A DNA stretch of 64,000 nt from an uncultured Clostridia bacterium. GTDB lineage: Bacteria; Bacillota; Clostridia; Lachnospirales; Anaerotignaceae. This document shows positions 27,983 to 36,429 of this stretch, piece by piece. The notes under the pieces are model-generated. The model worked only from the letters and a program-made list of their open reading frames with translations. It was not told the DNA's origin and did not search any database. The position numbers and the translations under genes are program-made. The stretch lies in assembly GCA_944383885.1 (NCBI GenBank), contig CALWRF010000028.1, forward strand, positions 78,272 to 142,271, in the 5' to 3' direction. Each line of letters opens with the position of its first letter. Position 1 is the stretch's first letter.

Positions 27983-28609
27983 TTACAGCCTCCTCTCAAC
28001 AGCTCCAAAAGGACAAACATCATAACAATTTCCACAATGCAGACAGTTTTCCTGATGTATAATAACAGGTTTTACACTTATATCTATACACTTCTGCGGG
28101 CAGTTATCGTAGCATATTTTACATCTACGACACTTATTTGTTACAAAATATCCCTTTTGGTCCGCTTTTCCATTGCCGATTGAAAATGTATCTCGAAAAA
28201 TCGGCACAGAAGACAAATCGAAAAACTCGCCTTCTCCTTCATAAAGCCAAAATACATCAAGTGCGGCTTTGCTTTTTTCTGTGGGATATATTTTTTCCAT
28301 ATATGAATTTTCTCTAAACACTTCATCTAAACGGCTTTGACCAATACTTTTAATTTTTCCCTGTACTGTAATGGATTTTTTGCTTAGAGAATCCTTGCCA
28401 TTTGTCATGGCACTGATAGAAACATATTTTTGTGCCACCAGCTGATGATAAAATGCTTTTCCCTTTGCGGTAATAAAATAAATGCCTGTTTCATCCGCAA
28501 GCATAATATCAATTACCCTTGTGCATGGAAGTCCATTTTCATCAATAGTCGCAAAGACGGCTGAATGTATTTCATTCTTTAGTATGGTTAAATAATCTAT
28601 TGTTTTCAT
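27983..28609 (-). CDS. PNPOx-like split barrel fused to a 2[4Fe-4S] ferredoxin
   Basis: 208 residues. Residues 1-140 form a pyridoxamine-phosphate-oxidase-like split barrel (FMN- or F420-type fold). Residues 155-205 carry two cluster motifs, CRRCKICYDNCPQKC and CLHCGNCYDVCPFGA. It probably passes electrons between a flavin and iron-sulfur clusters. It is first in the three-gene operon with the sirtuin and macrodomain (two-base gap to the sirtuin). An HxlR regulator is divergent. GGAGATG precedes ATG 28609. Confidence 0.88.
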   Translation of the reverse strand: MKTIDYLTILKNEIHSAVFATIDENGLPCTRVIDIMLADETGIYFITAKGKAFYHQLVAQKYVSISAMTNGKDSLSKKSITVQGKIKSIGQSRLDEVFRENSYMEKIYPTEKSKAALDVFWLYEGEGEFFDLSSVPIFRDTFSIGNGKADQKGYFVTNKCRRCKICYDNCPQKCIDISVKPVIIHQENCLHCGNCYDVCPFGAVERRL

Positions 28610-28630
28610 TTTTTCATCTCCATGAATTTA

Positions 28631-28687
28631 TTGACAGTTTTTTTCTTAATAGTATAATTAAGTATATACAGCTTATTTGATACTATT
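28631..28687 (+). promoter_or_regulatory. HxlR promoter with overlapping inverted repeat
   Basis: TTGACA (28631-28636), 16-base spacer, TATAAT (28653-28658) drive the HxlR gene at 28718. An inverted repeat AATAGTAT (28648-28655) / ATACTATT (28680-28687) overlaps the -10 and +1. It lies in the divergent gap to the sirtuin operon, so one regulator could control both directions. Confidence 0.6.
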
Positions 28688-28717
28688 GTGTAATTATAAA
28701 ACTAAGGATGTGATTTT

Positions 28718-29038
28718 ATGCCGAAAGAGGTACCAGCCTGCCCTGTAGAAATGACGTTACAGTTAATCGGAAATAAGTGGAAAGTACTCATTATCCGTGA
28801 CCTTCTGGAAGGAACGAAAAGATTTAATGAGCTTATGCATTCTGTAACAGGCATTACCCAGAAAGTGCTTACAAGCAATCTTCGTTCTATGGAAGAAGCA
28901 GGTCTTTTAACAAGAAAAGTATATCCAGAAGTCCCTCCAAGGGTAGAATATACCCTTACAGAAACAGGCTATAGTTTAAAGCCTATTTTAGACTCTATGG
29001 TTATGTGGGGTACGGAATACAAAAAGAACTTTGTATAA
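28718..29038 (+). CDS. HxlR-family transcriptional regulator
   Basis: 106-residue winged-helix regulator. It starts CPVEMTLQLIGNKWKVLIIR, the HxlR hallmark, with Cys8 in the position that senses thiol stress in several relatives. The wing segment VEYTLTETG is followed by LKPILDSMVMWG. It is divergent from the ferredoxin-sirtuin-macrodomain operon, which is its likely target along with itself. Confidence 0.9.
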   Translation: MPKEVPACPVEMTLQLIGNKWKVLIIRDLLEGTKRFNELMHSVTGITQKVLTSNLRSMEEAGLLTRKVYPEVPPRVEYTLTETGYSLKPILDSMVMWGTEYKKNFV

Positions 29039-29043
29039 TACGG

Positions 29044-29076
29044 AAAACACAGCAGTTAATTTTTCTGCTGTGTTTT
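29044..29076. terminator. Bidirectional terminator between two HxlR genes
   Basis: AAAACACAGCAG / CTGCTGTGTTTT, 12 pairs around a 9-base loop, with T-rich flanks on both strands. The stop codon of the minus-strand HxlR gene (29056-29058) lies in the loop. Confidence 0.85.
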
Positions 29077-29364
29077 ATATTTTTCTCCCCAATCTGCCAT
29101 TGCCAGAATAACAGGTTTCAAGCTTTTTCCCAGCTCTGTGGGCAAAACGCTCCTTTCACATGTAATCAACCCGTTTTCAAGCAGAGTATCCAAAGTTTTT
29201 TGATATGTTTTTTCTGACATTGCCGTCATTTTTATTAATTCCTGCCTTTTCAAAATTCCTGAAAGTATATATCCCAGTAAAATAATGCTGTCCCTGTCTT
29301 TTAAAAACAGCATTGTTGTTTCAACAGGACATTTCGGAAGCTTTTTATATGCCGTATCATTCAT
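29056..29364 (-). CDS. HxlR-family regulator, second copy
   Basis: 102-residue winged-helix protein with CPVETTMLFLKDRDSIILLG replacing the usual GNKW core, a recognition helix around MSEKTYQKTLDTLLENGLI, and LKPVILAMADWGE at the end. The altered helix and shortened wing suggest a diverged member. It follows the PNPOx-type gene, separated by a terminator at 29387. GAGGAAAC precedes ATG 29364. Confidence 0.75.
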   Translation of the reverse strand: MNDTAYKKLPKCPVETTMLFLKDRDSIILLGYILSGILKRQELIKMTAMSEKTYQKTLDTLLENGLITCERSVLPTELGKSLKPVILAMADWGEKYKTQQKN

Positions 29365-29386
29365 TTTGTTTCCTCTTTTACTCTAT

Positions 29387-29415
29387 AAGGGCAGTATAAT
29401 CACTATACTGCCCTT
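29387..29415 (-). terminator. Terminator after the PNPOx-type gene
   Basis: AAGGGCAGTATA / TATACTGCCCTT, 12 pairs with a 5-base loop, followed by a T/A-rich stretch. It separates the SnoaL-PNPOx pair from the second HxlR gene. Confidence 0.75.
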
Positions 29416-29423
29416 TCGTATAA

Positions 29424-29825
29424 TTAACACTGGTATGTTTTTGGCGGATTGCCGGAAAAATCAGCAATAACTGCTTTTGCATCTTCCAGATAAAAAACTT
29501 CAAAAATTGGGTTATCTGCCGTGTGGTACTGTCCCTTCACAATAGGGTTTGCCATACACCCTTCTTTAACTTCCATATTGTTCTCAAATACCGCTTTTCC
29601 GCTGAGTCTTATCCACGCATATTCAGGACTGGAAACCGAAATCTCAATATATGGATTTTCCTGCATATCTTTATACACTTCTTTTGTATTGTTTGTACAG
29701 AACCATAATTTTCCGTCTTTCTCAAAACAGAACATAAATGGTCTGCATTTTGCCTTTCCATCTCTGCCTACTGTAGCAAGATACTGTACTGGATTTGCCT
29801 GTAAAAATTCTACAACTTCTTTCAT
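29424..29825 (-). CDS. Pyridoxamine 5'-phosphate oxidase-like protein
   Basis: 133 residues, a compact split-barrel flavin-binding fold: VQYLATVGRDGKAKCRPFMF, KLWFCTNNTKEVYKDM, and a C-terminal AVIADFSG. Small members bind FMN or haem-like ligands and act in redox defence. AGGAGG precedes ATG 29825. It lies 19 bases after the secreted SnoaL-like gene, in one transcription unit. Confidence 0.85.
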   Translation of the reverse strand: MKEVVEFLQANPVQYLATVGRDGKAKCRPFMFCFEKDGKLWFCTNNTKEVYKDMQENPYIEISVSSPEYAWIRLSGKAVFENNMEVKEGCMANPIVKGQYHTADNPIFEVFYLEDAKAVIADFSGNPPKTYQC

Positions 29826-29844
29826 ATTATTTACCTCCTAAAAA

Positions 29845-30942
29845 TTAAAATTTACCGTTTTCATTTGCCCATGTGGAAGTGTCTGCAATGGTTTCCATTA
29901 CATCCCAGTGCTCGGCGATTTTTCCATCTTCAACTCTCCAAAGGTCATAATAGCTGGTCGGAGCACCGCCGAAAGTACCTTCACTAACTGCCAAAACATA
30001 GTTACCTTGTGCAAGAACCATGTGTGTTTCATCATAAATCATTTCAATTCCCTGTTCAGCAAGAGCTGCTAAGGCTTCATTTAATCCGGAAACTCCATCT
30101 GCAATGTCAGTGTTATGCTGAATGTAAGTATCACCATCAAAGTACTCTGGAGTTTTTTCAAGATTATTCCCCTGCATTACATCATAAAGGAAGTTTTTCA
30201 CGAGAGTTCTGTTTTCCTCTGTTTTATCCAAATCTTTTATCTCTGTTGCTCCGTCAATCTGCGTATGTCCTGAAGGATTTGGCTCAGCTAAGGAAGCAAG
30301 GTTATCCCAATGTTCCGCAATTTTTCCATTTTCGTCAAATCTGAAAATATCAAAAGCTACCTGTTCCCCAGCACCCGCAAAATTATAAACTGTATGAAGG
30401 AACACATAATTACCATCTTCAAAGGCGCGGATATTGTTTACCGTTGTCTTTTCCGGCGCAGAAACAAGATAACGGATAGAATCCTTAAATGCTTCTCTCC
30501 CAGTCGCGTATGAGAGATTATGCTGAATATATCCTTCTGCCATTAATTCATCAGCTACAGTTGTATCTCCGCTTGCAAAACTGTTAATTAAGGCAAGAGC
30601 TTTTTCTGTTTGGCTCATTTCTGTTTCTTCTTTATTTTCTGTAATATACTGGCTGATAAAATCTGAAGATATAATTGTTCTGTCGTTTTCAATGTATGTC
30701 TGCTGGTTTATGTCAACTCCATCAATGGTTACTTTTCCGCTTCCAACAGTAAAGCTGATTGTTTTGCCGTCAACCTCAGCTGTTACACTTCTGTTCTGGC
30801 TATTCCATACTACTGTACCGCCCCTCTCTTCAACTGCTTTTCTAAATTCCACAGTAGTATCAGCAAGTGCTGTACTGGCAGCAAATGCACTGATTAGTGC
30901 GGCTGTTAAAATAACAGTGTTCTTTTTCATTTTCTTTTTCAT
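29845..30942 (-). CDS. Secreted protein: copper-amine-oxidase-N-like stalk plus two SnoaL-like domains
   Basis: 365 residues from ATG 30942, behind AAGGAGG. A signal peptide (basic MKKKMKKN, then a hydrophobic core ending ASTALA) is cleaved before DTTVEF. Residues ~30-95 resemble the stalk domain found at the start of copper amine oxidases (VVWNSQNRSVTAEV, IDGVDINQQTYI). Two consecutive SnoaL-like cone folds follow (about 105-235 and 240-360), each with the pattern YIQHN...AEHWD. SnoaL folds bind small hydrophobic molecules; no catalytic set is certain. The tandem exported form is unusual. Confidence 0.75.
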   Translation of the reverse strand: MKKKMKKNTVILTAALISAFAASTALADTTVEFRKAVEERGGTVVWNSQNRSVTAEVDGKTISFTVGSGKVTIDGVDINQQTYIENDRTIISSDFISQYITENKEETEMSQTEKALALINSFASGDTTVADELMAEGYIQHNLSYATGREAFKDSIRYLVSAPEKTTVNNIRAFEDGNYVFLHTVYNFAGAGEQVAFDIFRFDENGKIAEHWDNLASLAEPNPSGHTQIDGATEIKDLDKTEENRTLVKNFLYDVMQGNNLEKTPEYFDGDTYIQHNTDIADGVSGLNEALAALAEQGIEMIYDETHMVLAQGNYVLAVSEGTFGGAPTSYYDLWRVEDGKIAEHWDVMETIADTSTWANENGKF

Positions 30943-31030
30943 TTTCTTTTCCTCCTTAAAAATATTGCTGATTTTTTGCATTTCTTTTTTCTTACAGGTT
31001 CATCATAATCGAAAGAAAAGAATAAGAAAA

Positions 31031-31057
31031 GTACGCACTTTCAAGTGCTATGGTTAC
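31031..31057. promoter_or_regulatory. Candidate HxlR operator, copy 1
   Basis: GTACGCAC, 4 bases, AAGT, 7 bases, TTAC. The same three blocks with the same spacing occur at 43259-43285 in front of another HxlR gene. It lies about 90 bases upstream of the secreted SnoaL-like gene, near two HxlR genes. Confidence 0.55.
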
Positions 31058-31653
31058 CACGATGATACTATTGGACAGTTTCCAAAAGTATACTTTTTTG
31101 AAAAATCAATGTCTGCATTTCGTTTATGCACCATAAATTTTTTTAATTAATTTTATAAAACTAAATAATATTTAATAAGAGCAATATTGCAAAGCTTATT
31201 GCAGTTTAATACCATATAAGTCATTTCAAAATTAAGTGCACCAGTAAAAAATTAATAATTACAAAAATAAACATCTGCAGTTTTACATATCGACTTTTAA
31301 TTTTTTATGGCTGCATAAGCCGTAGAATTATGAAAGTATTTAAAGTGCATAACCGACATAAAAAAATATTATATGTGACGACAAATTTCAATTAATTCTT
31401 ACTTTTACCAATAGAAAAAGGACAGCAAAAAGCTGCCCGCATTTACCAAAAAGTAATTTAATTAACATTATAAATCAGCACAATACTGCAAAAATAAATT
31501 AAACCGCATTAAGAATTTTTCTCTGCAACAGTATTAATTAATAAAACACACCCTGTTTATTACAATCTTAATATATGCCAAAATCTCACCGCTGAATATA
31601 ATTACTATTATTATAATTATATAAATAAGTCTTTTACAGATTTTTAAACTCTT
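31058..31653. other. Intergenic stretch
   Basis: About 600 bases, AT-rich, between the SnoaL-like gene and the immunity/membrane block. Apart from the terminator at 31420-31438 I see no gene or RNA. Confidence 0.45.
31420..31438 (-). terminator. Terminator downstream of the 31.6-41 kb block
   Basis: Minus-strand RNA GGGCAGC / GCUGUCC with a 5-U loop and TTTTTC after the stem. It lies about 215 bases beyond the last stop of the block. Confidence 0.65.
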
Positions 31654-32424
31654 TTAAAACTCTAAAAAATCAGCTGCAAACTCTTCAGGAAGCATTGAAT
31701 ACCGGCTGTACTCATTTCTAAGTTTCTCATAGTCTTCCGGTTTTGAGTGCAAAGCATCTTTCAAACTTTTCTGTATTTTTAATACGATTGATTGAAAAAG
31801 CGGTGTTTCATAAACATCTTCCATAGCTTTCATAACATCTTTAGCCTTGCTTGAATGACATTCTATGCCTGCAAATTCAATACATGCATCATTTAAAACA
31901 TTTATAGCTTCTTCAATTTGAGCAAAATCAATAAAGCAGCATTCTTCAAACTCACTAAAATCTATCCTTCCGCCATGAATGGCTGTTAATTCCAAAAGCA
32001 AATATGAAGCCCAGCTCAAAATTTCCCAACTAAATGAATACATATTTTCACCAGAAAAATTATTATTATAAAATTTCAACTGCTCGTCTGTTAACTCTTC
32101 GCCAACCATATACTCAAGTACACATGCATAGGCATTATTAGCAAAATCCTCAAAATCAGAAACACCGGCTTTTCCATATAAATAGTCCCAAAGCAAGCCA
32201 ACAGCTTTATTTACAATCGGTTCCGCTTCTTTGCCATATTCTTTTAAACCATGTTTTAGTGTGTTAAAATACTGTTCAAGCACAAGGAGGTTGCCTAAAA
32301 GGCGCGTTTTATTGCTGCTGTTTCTGAATGCTTCTTCAGATAGTCCGCTGAAATTTGCAACCCAGTCTCCGGCTCTTTTTCTGTTTAATAATTTAAAGTC
32401 TATAAAAACGGCATAATCATCCAT
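31654..32424 (-). CDS. Hypothetical acidic helical protein (immunity-type context)
   Basis: 256 residues from ATG 32424, preceded by AAAGG. Mostly alpha-helical and acidic, with no signal peptide or membrane span. N-terminal DDYAVFIDFKLLNRKRAGDW and a C-terminal SMLPEEFAADFLEF. I do not recognise the family. Size, acidity and position among DUF3137, DUF1266 and other immunity-type genes suggest an immunity protein, which is inference. It lies 13 bases after the first DUF3137 gene. Confidence 0.6.
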   Translation of the reverse strand: MDDYAVFIDFKLLNRKRAGDWVANFSGLSEEAFRNSSNKTRLLGNLLVLEQYFNTLKHGLKEYGKEAEPIVNKAVGLLWDYLYGKAGVSDFEDFANNAYACVLEYMVGEELTDEQLKFYNNNFSGENMYSFSWEILSWASYLLLELTAIHGGRIDFSEFEECCFIDFAQIEEAINVLNDACIEFAGIECHSSKAKDVMKAMEDVYETPLFQSIVLKIQKSLKDALHSKPEDYEKLRNEYSRYSMLPEEFAADFLEF

Positions 32425-32437
32425 ATAATCCAACCTT

Positions 32438-33418
32438 TCAGTTTTTATTTGTTTCAATATGAATAAGTACATCTTTTGCTTTTTGTATAATATCAGCTGC
32501 CATAACTATATTTTTGCTTTGCTCCTCTATAGCTACATCTACAAGGGCATTAAAAGGATTTTTCATCTGCTCGCAGCCAATATACATATATTTGTCATAA
32601 AATACAATATATATGTTGTTATTTAATAATTTGAAAAATTCCATTATATCCTCTATAACTTCAGGCGTTAAAATATAAAAAGCATTGTGTTTGTCTTGCG
32701 CGAAAACAGAAAACATGTTGTTGAAAACTTCGTTTTCGGTTTCAACTTTTTCGGAAAACGTGAAGCCTTTCATTTTTGAGCTCTGCTTTTTTGGAAAAAT
32801 CTGTACCGCCGTTTCGCTGATTTTAAATTCATGGAATGATGAAAAAACAATAACCTGCCCTTCAAACACAGCGAGAGATGAGTTATTTGATTCATACGTC
32901 TTAACACTGCTTGAACGAAATCTGATTGTCTCATATTTTCCCTCAAAGTAATCCTGAGATACAAAAAATCCCTTTGCCCTTCCCGGCAGCAGCTTAACCT
33001 TCGATAATTCCTCAAAAGAAATTCCTTTTTTAGCTGTATATTTTATATCAGAAAACCCAGGTGCTTCTCTTATTTTAATCAAGGCATATTTATTCTTATA
33101 GTTATTATTAAACTCATTGTACGTTTTTTTCCAAAAAATCCAAAGGTAAACAGCAAATGAAAGCGCAGCTACACCAAATGATAATATAGCATCGCCTAAA
33201 AGCATTAATATACCGGCTAATATATTACCTGCCCCTACTCCTTCACCACTGAAAATTAATAAAAAAAATCCTATATTCCTTGCCTTTAGCATTGACAGCA
33301 GAAAACAAATAATAAATACCACTTTTGGCATTTTCCATAAAAACTTAGTCTTTTTATTAGCTTTTTGACGCAATTTTTCAAGTTTTACACCGCTTATATT
33401 CTGTTCAATCATTGCCAT
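32438..33418 (-). CDS. DUF3137 family membrane protein, copy A
   Basis: 326 residues. Two membrane segments near the N-terminus (about 30-52 and 67-93) are followed by a cytosolic DUF3137 domain: FEGKYETIRFRSSSVKTYES, EGQVIVFSSF and FSVFAQDKHNAFYILTP. It is the most diverged of three paralogues in this block (others at 34428 and 36430). DUF3137 genes commonly sit beside lemA, as here. Function unknown. Confidence 0.75.
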   Translation of the reverse strand: MAMIEQNISGVKLEKLRQKANKKTKFLWKMPKVVFIICFLLSMLKARNIGFFLLIFSGEGVGAGNILAGILMLLGDAILSFGVAALSFAVYLWIFWKKTYNEFNNNYKNKYALIKIREAPGFSDIKYTAKKGISFEELSKVKLLPGRAKGFFVSQDYFEGKYETIRFRSSSVKTYESNNSSLAVFEGQVIVFSSFHEFKISETAVQIFPKKQSSKMKGFTFSEKVETENEVFNNMFSVFAQDKHNAFYILTPEVIEDIMEFFKLLNNNIYIVFYDKYMYIGCEQMKNPFNALVDVAIEEQSKNIVMAADIIQKAKDVLIHIETNKN

Positions 33419-33446
33419 ATATTTTCACCTGCCATAACGTGATGTT

Positions 33447-34340
33447 TTATCTGTATTTGTAGTATTTCTGATATGCCGGCATAATGCCGTACTTATTTGT
33501 AATAATCTCTTTGGAAAGGGGCGTATCAAAAGATATTGTAGAGTAAGGAATTTTTTTATAAGGCTTTTTGCCTTCCCAAAGCATCTCATAAGTTTTCCAG
33601 CGCTTTGCTGTCATAGAATTCGGGTCTGACGCGTCTTCCCTAAGCCAGTACTGACAGCCCAAAACATAGCTTTCCATCATTTCTTCCCAGTTTTGAAAAA
33701 ATTTCTGCGCCTGATGTCCAGCTTCTACACCTATTTCAAGTACTTCTTCCATTGAAACATAACCTACATAATAACACCATTGAATTATATACGCCGCGCG
33801 ACCCATATCCCAGCCGAGGAGAGCATTTTCTCCGTACCTTCTGTATGCCATAATCATTTTAGGGAGAAAGCTGTCTTCATCAGCTTTTGGATTCTCTTTT
33901 TTGGCGATTTCAATCAGTTCTTCTTCTGAATAGCCATGATATATTGTTTCAAGTTTTTTCATTTCTTTATCATACCATTTACGCATACCAGAACGCACTA
34001 ATCGAGTCATTGTATCCATAGCGCTTTCATGCCCCTGTATTTCCCAGTATTCCCAAAGCGACCTTTTAATTGATTCAACCATTTCTATCCTGTTTTCGTT
34101 TCCCGGGTAAAAAATGCCTGCCATATAACGAAAATTACCATTATTTGTAGCAAGCAGTATAGAACCTGCTGTATTCATCCATTGCAGCGTTGGTGACATA
34201 GGCGTATACTTATCGCCTTTTGATTCCCTCGGTTTTTGTATATGAATAACAATAGCCCTTAGAATTAAAATAAAAACCAATGCCCCAACAATTGAAATAA
34301 TTAAAGGCGATAATGTCTCCAAAACATATAACATAATCAA
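33447..34340 (-). CDS. DUF1266 protein with N-terminal membrane anchor
   Basis: 297 residues. One membrane helix (about 10-30) is followed by a DUF1266 domain with the family core NALLGWDMGRAAYIIQWCYY and VGYVSMEEVLEIG. DUF1266 proteins are frequent in immunity-type and LemA-linked clusters. A TTG at 34340 has the best spacing to AAGGGG, with an ATG two codons later as alternative. It lies 28 bases upstream of DUF3137 copy A. Confidence 0.8.
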   Translation of the reverse strand: MIMLYVLETLSPLIISIVGALVFILILRAIVIHIQKPRESKGDKYTPMSPTLQWMNTAGSILLATNNGNFRYMAGIFYPGNENRIEMVESIKRSLWEYWEIQGHESAMDTMTRLVRSGMRKWYDKEMKKLETIYHGYSEEELIEIAKKENPKADEDSFLPKMIMAYRRYGENALLGWDMGRAAYIIQWCYYVGYVSMEEVLEIGVEAGHQAQKFFQNWEEMMESYVLGCQYWLREDASDPNSMTAKRWKTYEMLWEGKKPYKKIPYSTISFDTPLSKEIITNKYGIMPAYQKYYKYR

Positions 34341-34427
34341 ATATCAACCCCTTATGCCGTAATAAATTTAGAAAAATACTGTTAAAACTCAATAAAAAAT
34401 AATACAAATTTTTCAGCATTTAAAAAT

Positions 34428-35348
34428 TTATTGTTCCACAAGAATTTCTTTTGCTTTTTGTATAAAATTTGCATCTTCTTTTATTTTTGTTGTTTGATTT
34501 GCAACAGGCTCATCTATATTTGCATCAAACATACTATCTCTTTTTACTGCCACAAAAAGCTTATCGTCAATAAATACAATGGATACCTGACCATTAACAG
34601 CATCCGCAAAGCTTATTATTTTTTCCATTCTTTGCGGTGTTAAAATATAATATGCATTGTGCTCATCACTGGCATAAACAGCAAAACGGCTGTTAAATGT
34701 TTCGTTTTCTGTATGTATTTCATGCTCTGCTTTCCAACCGCTCATATTAGACAAAAATTCTTTTTCAAAAATCTGTAAATGTCCGCTGCTTAATTTAATA
34801 TCATCAAACTGGAAAAGACATATAATCTGTCCGCTGAATATTTCTTTAATTCGGTTTTTTTTATTTCTGTGAACAATCTTTTTTGTGCATACATCGCTTA
34901 TTTTAAATCTAATATTATCGTATATGCCGAATAATAAGTCTTCACTTTCAAAATACTTCTTGTCACCGCATGCCACAACCGCAGCGTTTCTTACTTCATC
35001 CCAGCTGAAACCGTTTTTTTGATAATACTTCAAATCCTCAAATCCATTTATACTGCCTATAGTCTGTATAACATACTCAGCTTTAAATATTTCATTGAAT
35101 TTATCGTATGTATGTTTTACAATAACCATCCATAAAAGACCGAATGTCGCTGCTGCTAAAACTGCCGCAACAAAAGCCATTTTCGCTATAAAAATTCCAG
35201 ACATATCTTCTTTACGAATCATAGCGGTATAAAATAACCACATATAAAAAGGAAACGAGATTACAGAGAGAATAATAGCTGTTTTTTCAAGTTTTTTTGC
35301 CTTTTCACGCAGTTTTTCCAGCTGTTCTACAATTAAGGTATTAGCCAT
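34428..35348 (-). CDS. DUF3137 family membrane protein, copy B
   Basis: 306 residues, same plan as copy A: two membrane helices (about 23-43 and 52-78) and a cytosolic DUF3137 domain. Its last ~95 residues are nearly identical to copy C at 36430 (for example DEHNAYYILTPQRMEKI and the shared end AKEILVEQ), and the DNA is nearly identical in the last ~170 bases, while the membrane segments differ. It directly follows lemA (15-base gap). Confidence 0.8.
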   Translation of the reverse strand: MANTLIVEQLEKLREKAKKLEKTAIILSVISFPFYMWLFYTAMIRKEDMSGIFIAKMAFVAAVLAAATFGLLWMVIVKHTYDKFNEIFKAEYVIQTIGSINGFEDLKYYQKNGFSWDEVRNAAVVACGDKKYFESEDLLFGIYDNIRFKISDVCTKKIVHRNKKNRIKEIFSGQIICLFQFDDIKLSSGHLQIFEKEFLSNMSGWKAEHEIHTENETFNSRFAVYASDEHNAYYILTPQRMEKIISFADAVNGQVSIVFIDDKLFVAVKRDSMFDANIDEPVANQTTKIKEDANFIQKAKEILVEQ

Positions 35349-35363
35349 ACATCAGCCTCACTT

Positions 35364-36128
35364 TCAGTCAAATTTTACTTTGTATTCCTTTTTATATTCA
35401 TCAATTTCATAAAAGTCTGCTCTATGCATACCGTGTATTCCTGCAACTATTGAATATGGAAACATAACTATTGTTTGGTTATATAATGAAACATTGGAGT
35501 TATAAAGCCTTCTTGCGGCTTGAAGATGCTCCTCAGCGTCAAAAATTGATTTTTGGAAATGGTCCATTGACACATAGGAGTATAAAACAGGATACTGTTC
35601 TGAAAGAGCATCTATTGCAGAGCCAACACCGCCAAGACCCTGCTGGATTGAAGAAAGAAGACCTATTTTTTGGTTTATGTTCATTTTCTGTTCAGCAACA
35701 CTATTTTTATAAGCTTCCTTCTTTGCCTGATTTTTTTCTTTGTGCTTTTTTGAACCATGCTGTCTGTCAATTTGCTTTTTAATACGGTTCATCTGCTCCT
35801 GCTGGGCTTTAATAGTTTCATCTATAGTGTTTAATGCTTCTTCTGAAAGAGCCTTTCTCTCCTTAAATGTTTCTTCTTCCAGTTCTTTTCCTGACCGTGC
35901 AGAAGTTACAGCTAAATATGTATCATATTCATGCTTTAAGAATTTCTTAACAGCTTCAATTTCTTCTGAAAGCATGTCGTACCTTTTTTCCAATGCCACA
36001 TCTATTCCAGAACTGCCCTCTTCAACCTTTACAGATAAACGGCGCAGTTTGTTATAAATCATAATATAAAATATAACAATGAGAGCAGCAGCTAATATGA
36101 CTATTATTAAAATAATATTATCCGGCAT
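35364..36128 (-). CDS. lemA: LemA family protein
   Basis: 254 residues. One N-terminal membrane helix (about 5-25) is followed by the LemA antiparallel coiled-coil: IYNKLRRLSVKVEEGSSGID, a long charged helix, and the C-terminal ARRLYNSNVSLYNQTIVMFP, the family hallmark (YN..V..YN). An inserted highly charged stretch (about residues 120-145, rich in Lys/Gln) lengthens it relative to the usual ~185 residues. It is flanked by DUF3137 genes on both sides. Confidence 0.88.
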   Translation of the reverse strand: MPDNIILIIVILAAALIVIFYIMIYNKLRRLSVKVEEGSSGIDVALEKRYDMLSEEIEAVKKFLKHEYDTYLAVTSARSGKELEEETFKERKALSEEALNTIDETIKAQQEQMNRIKKQIDRQHGSKKHKEKNQAKKEAYKNSVAEQKMNINQKIGLLSSIQQGLGGVGSAIDALSEQYPVLYSYVSMDHFQKSIFDAEEHLQAARRLYNSNVSLYNQTIVMFPYSIVAGIHGMHRADFYEIDEYKKEYKVKFD

Positions 36129-36429
36129 ATAAAAACCTCCTTAAAATTCATGCATTGTTTTGCTATAAATTCTTAAATTTCACATTTTATTATACAATAA
36201 TATACATTTTTTTGCCACTAAATATAAAATCTATGGAGTATTATTGAATAAATGAACCACTAAAATTACAGTTTGTCTATTCATAAGTAAATATATATTT
36301 ATTTAATTTTCTGAATTTTAAAAAACAATTTAATCTTTATTTTCATTATTTTTATCAATATTATAATTAAATGATTCTAAAAAACAGCGTTTAAAAATAT
36401 ACTTAAATCTATATATAAAATTAAATGAT
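36129..36429. other. Intergenic stretch, nothing recognised
   Basis: About 300 bases, extremely AT-rich, between lemA and DUF3137 copy C. It may contain the lemA-DUF3137 promoter; no gene or clear hairpin is visible. Confidence 0.45.
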
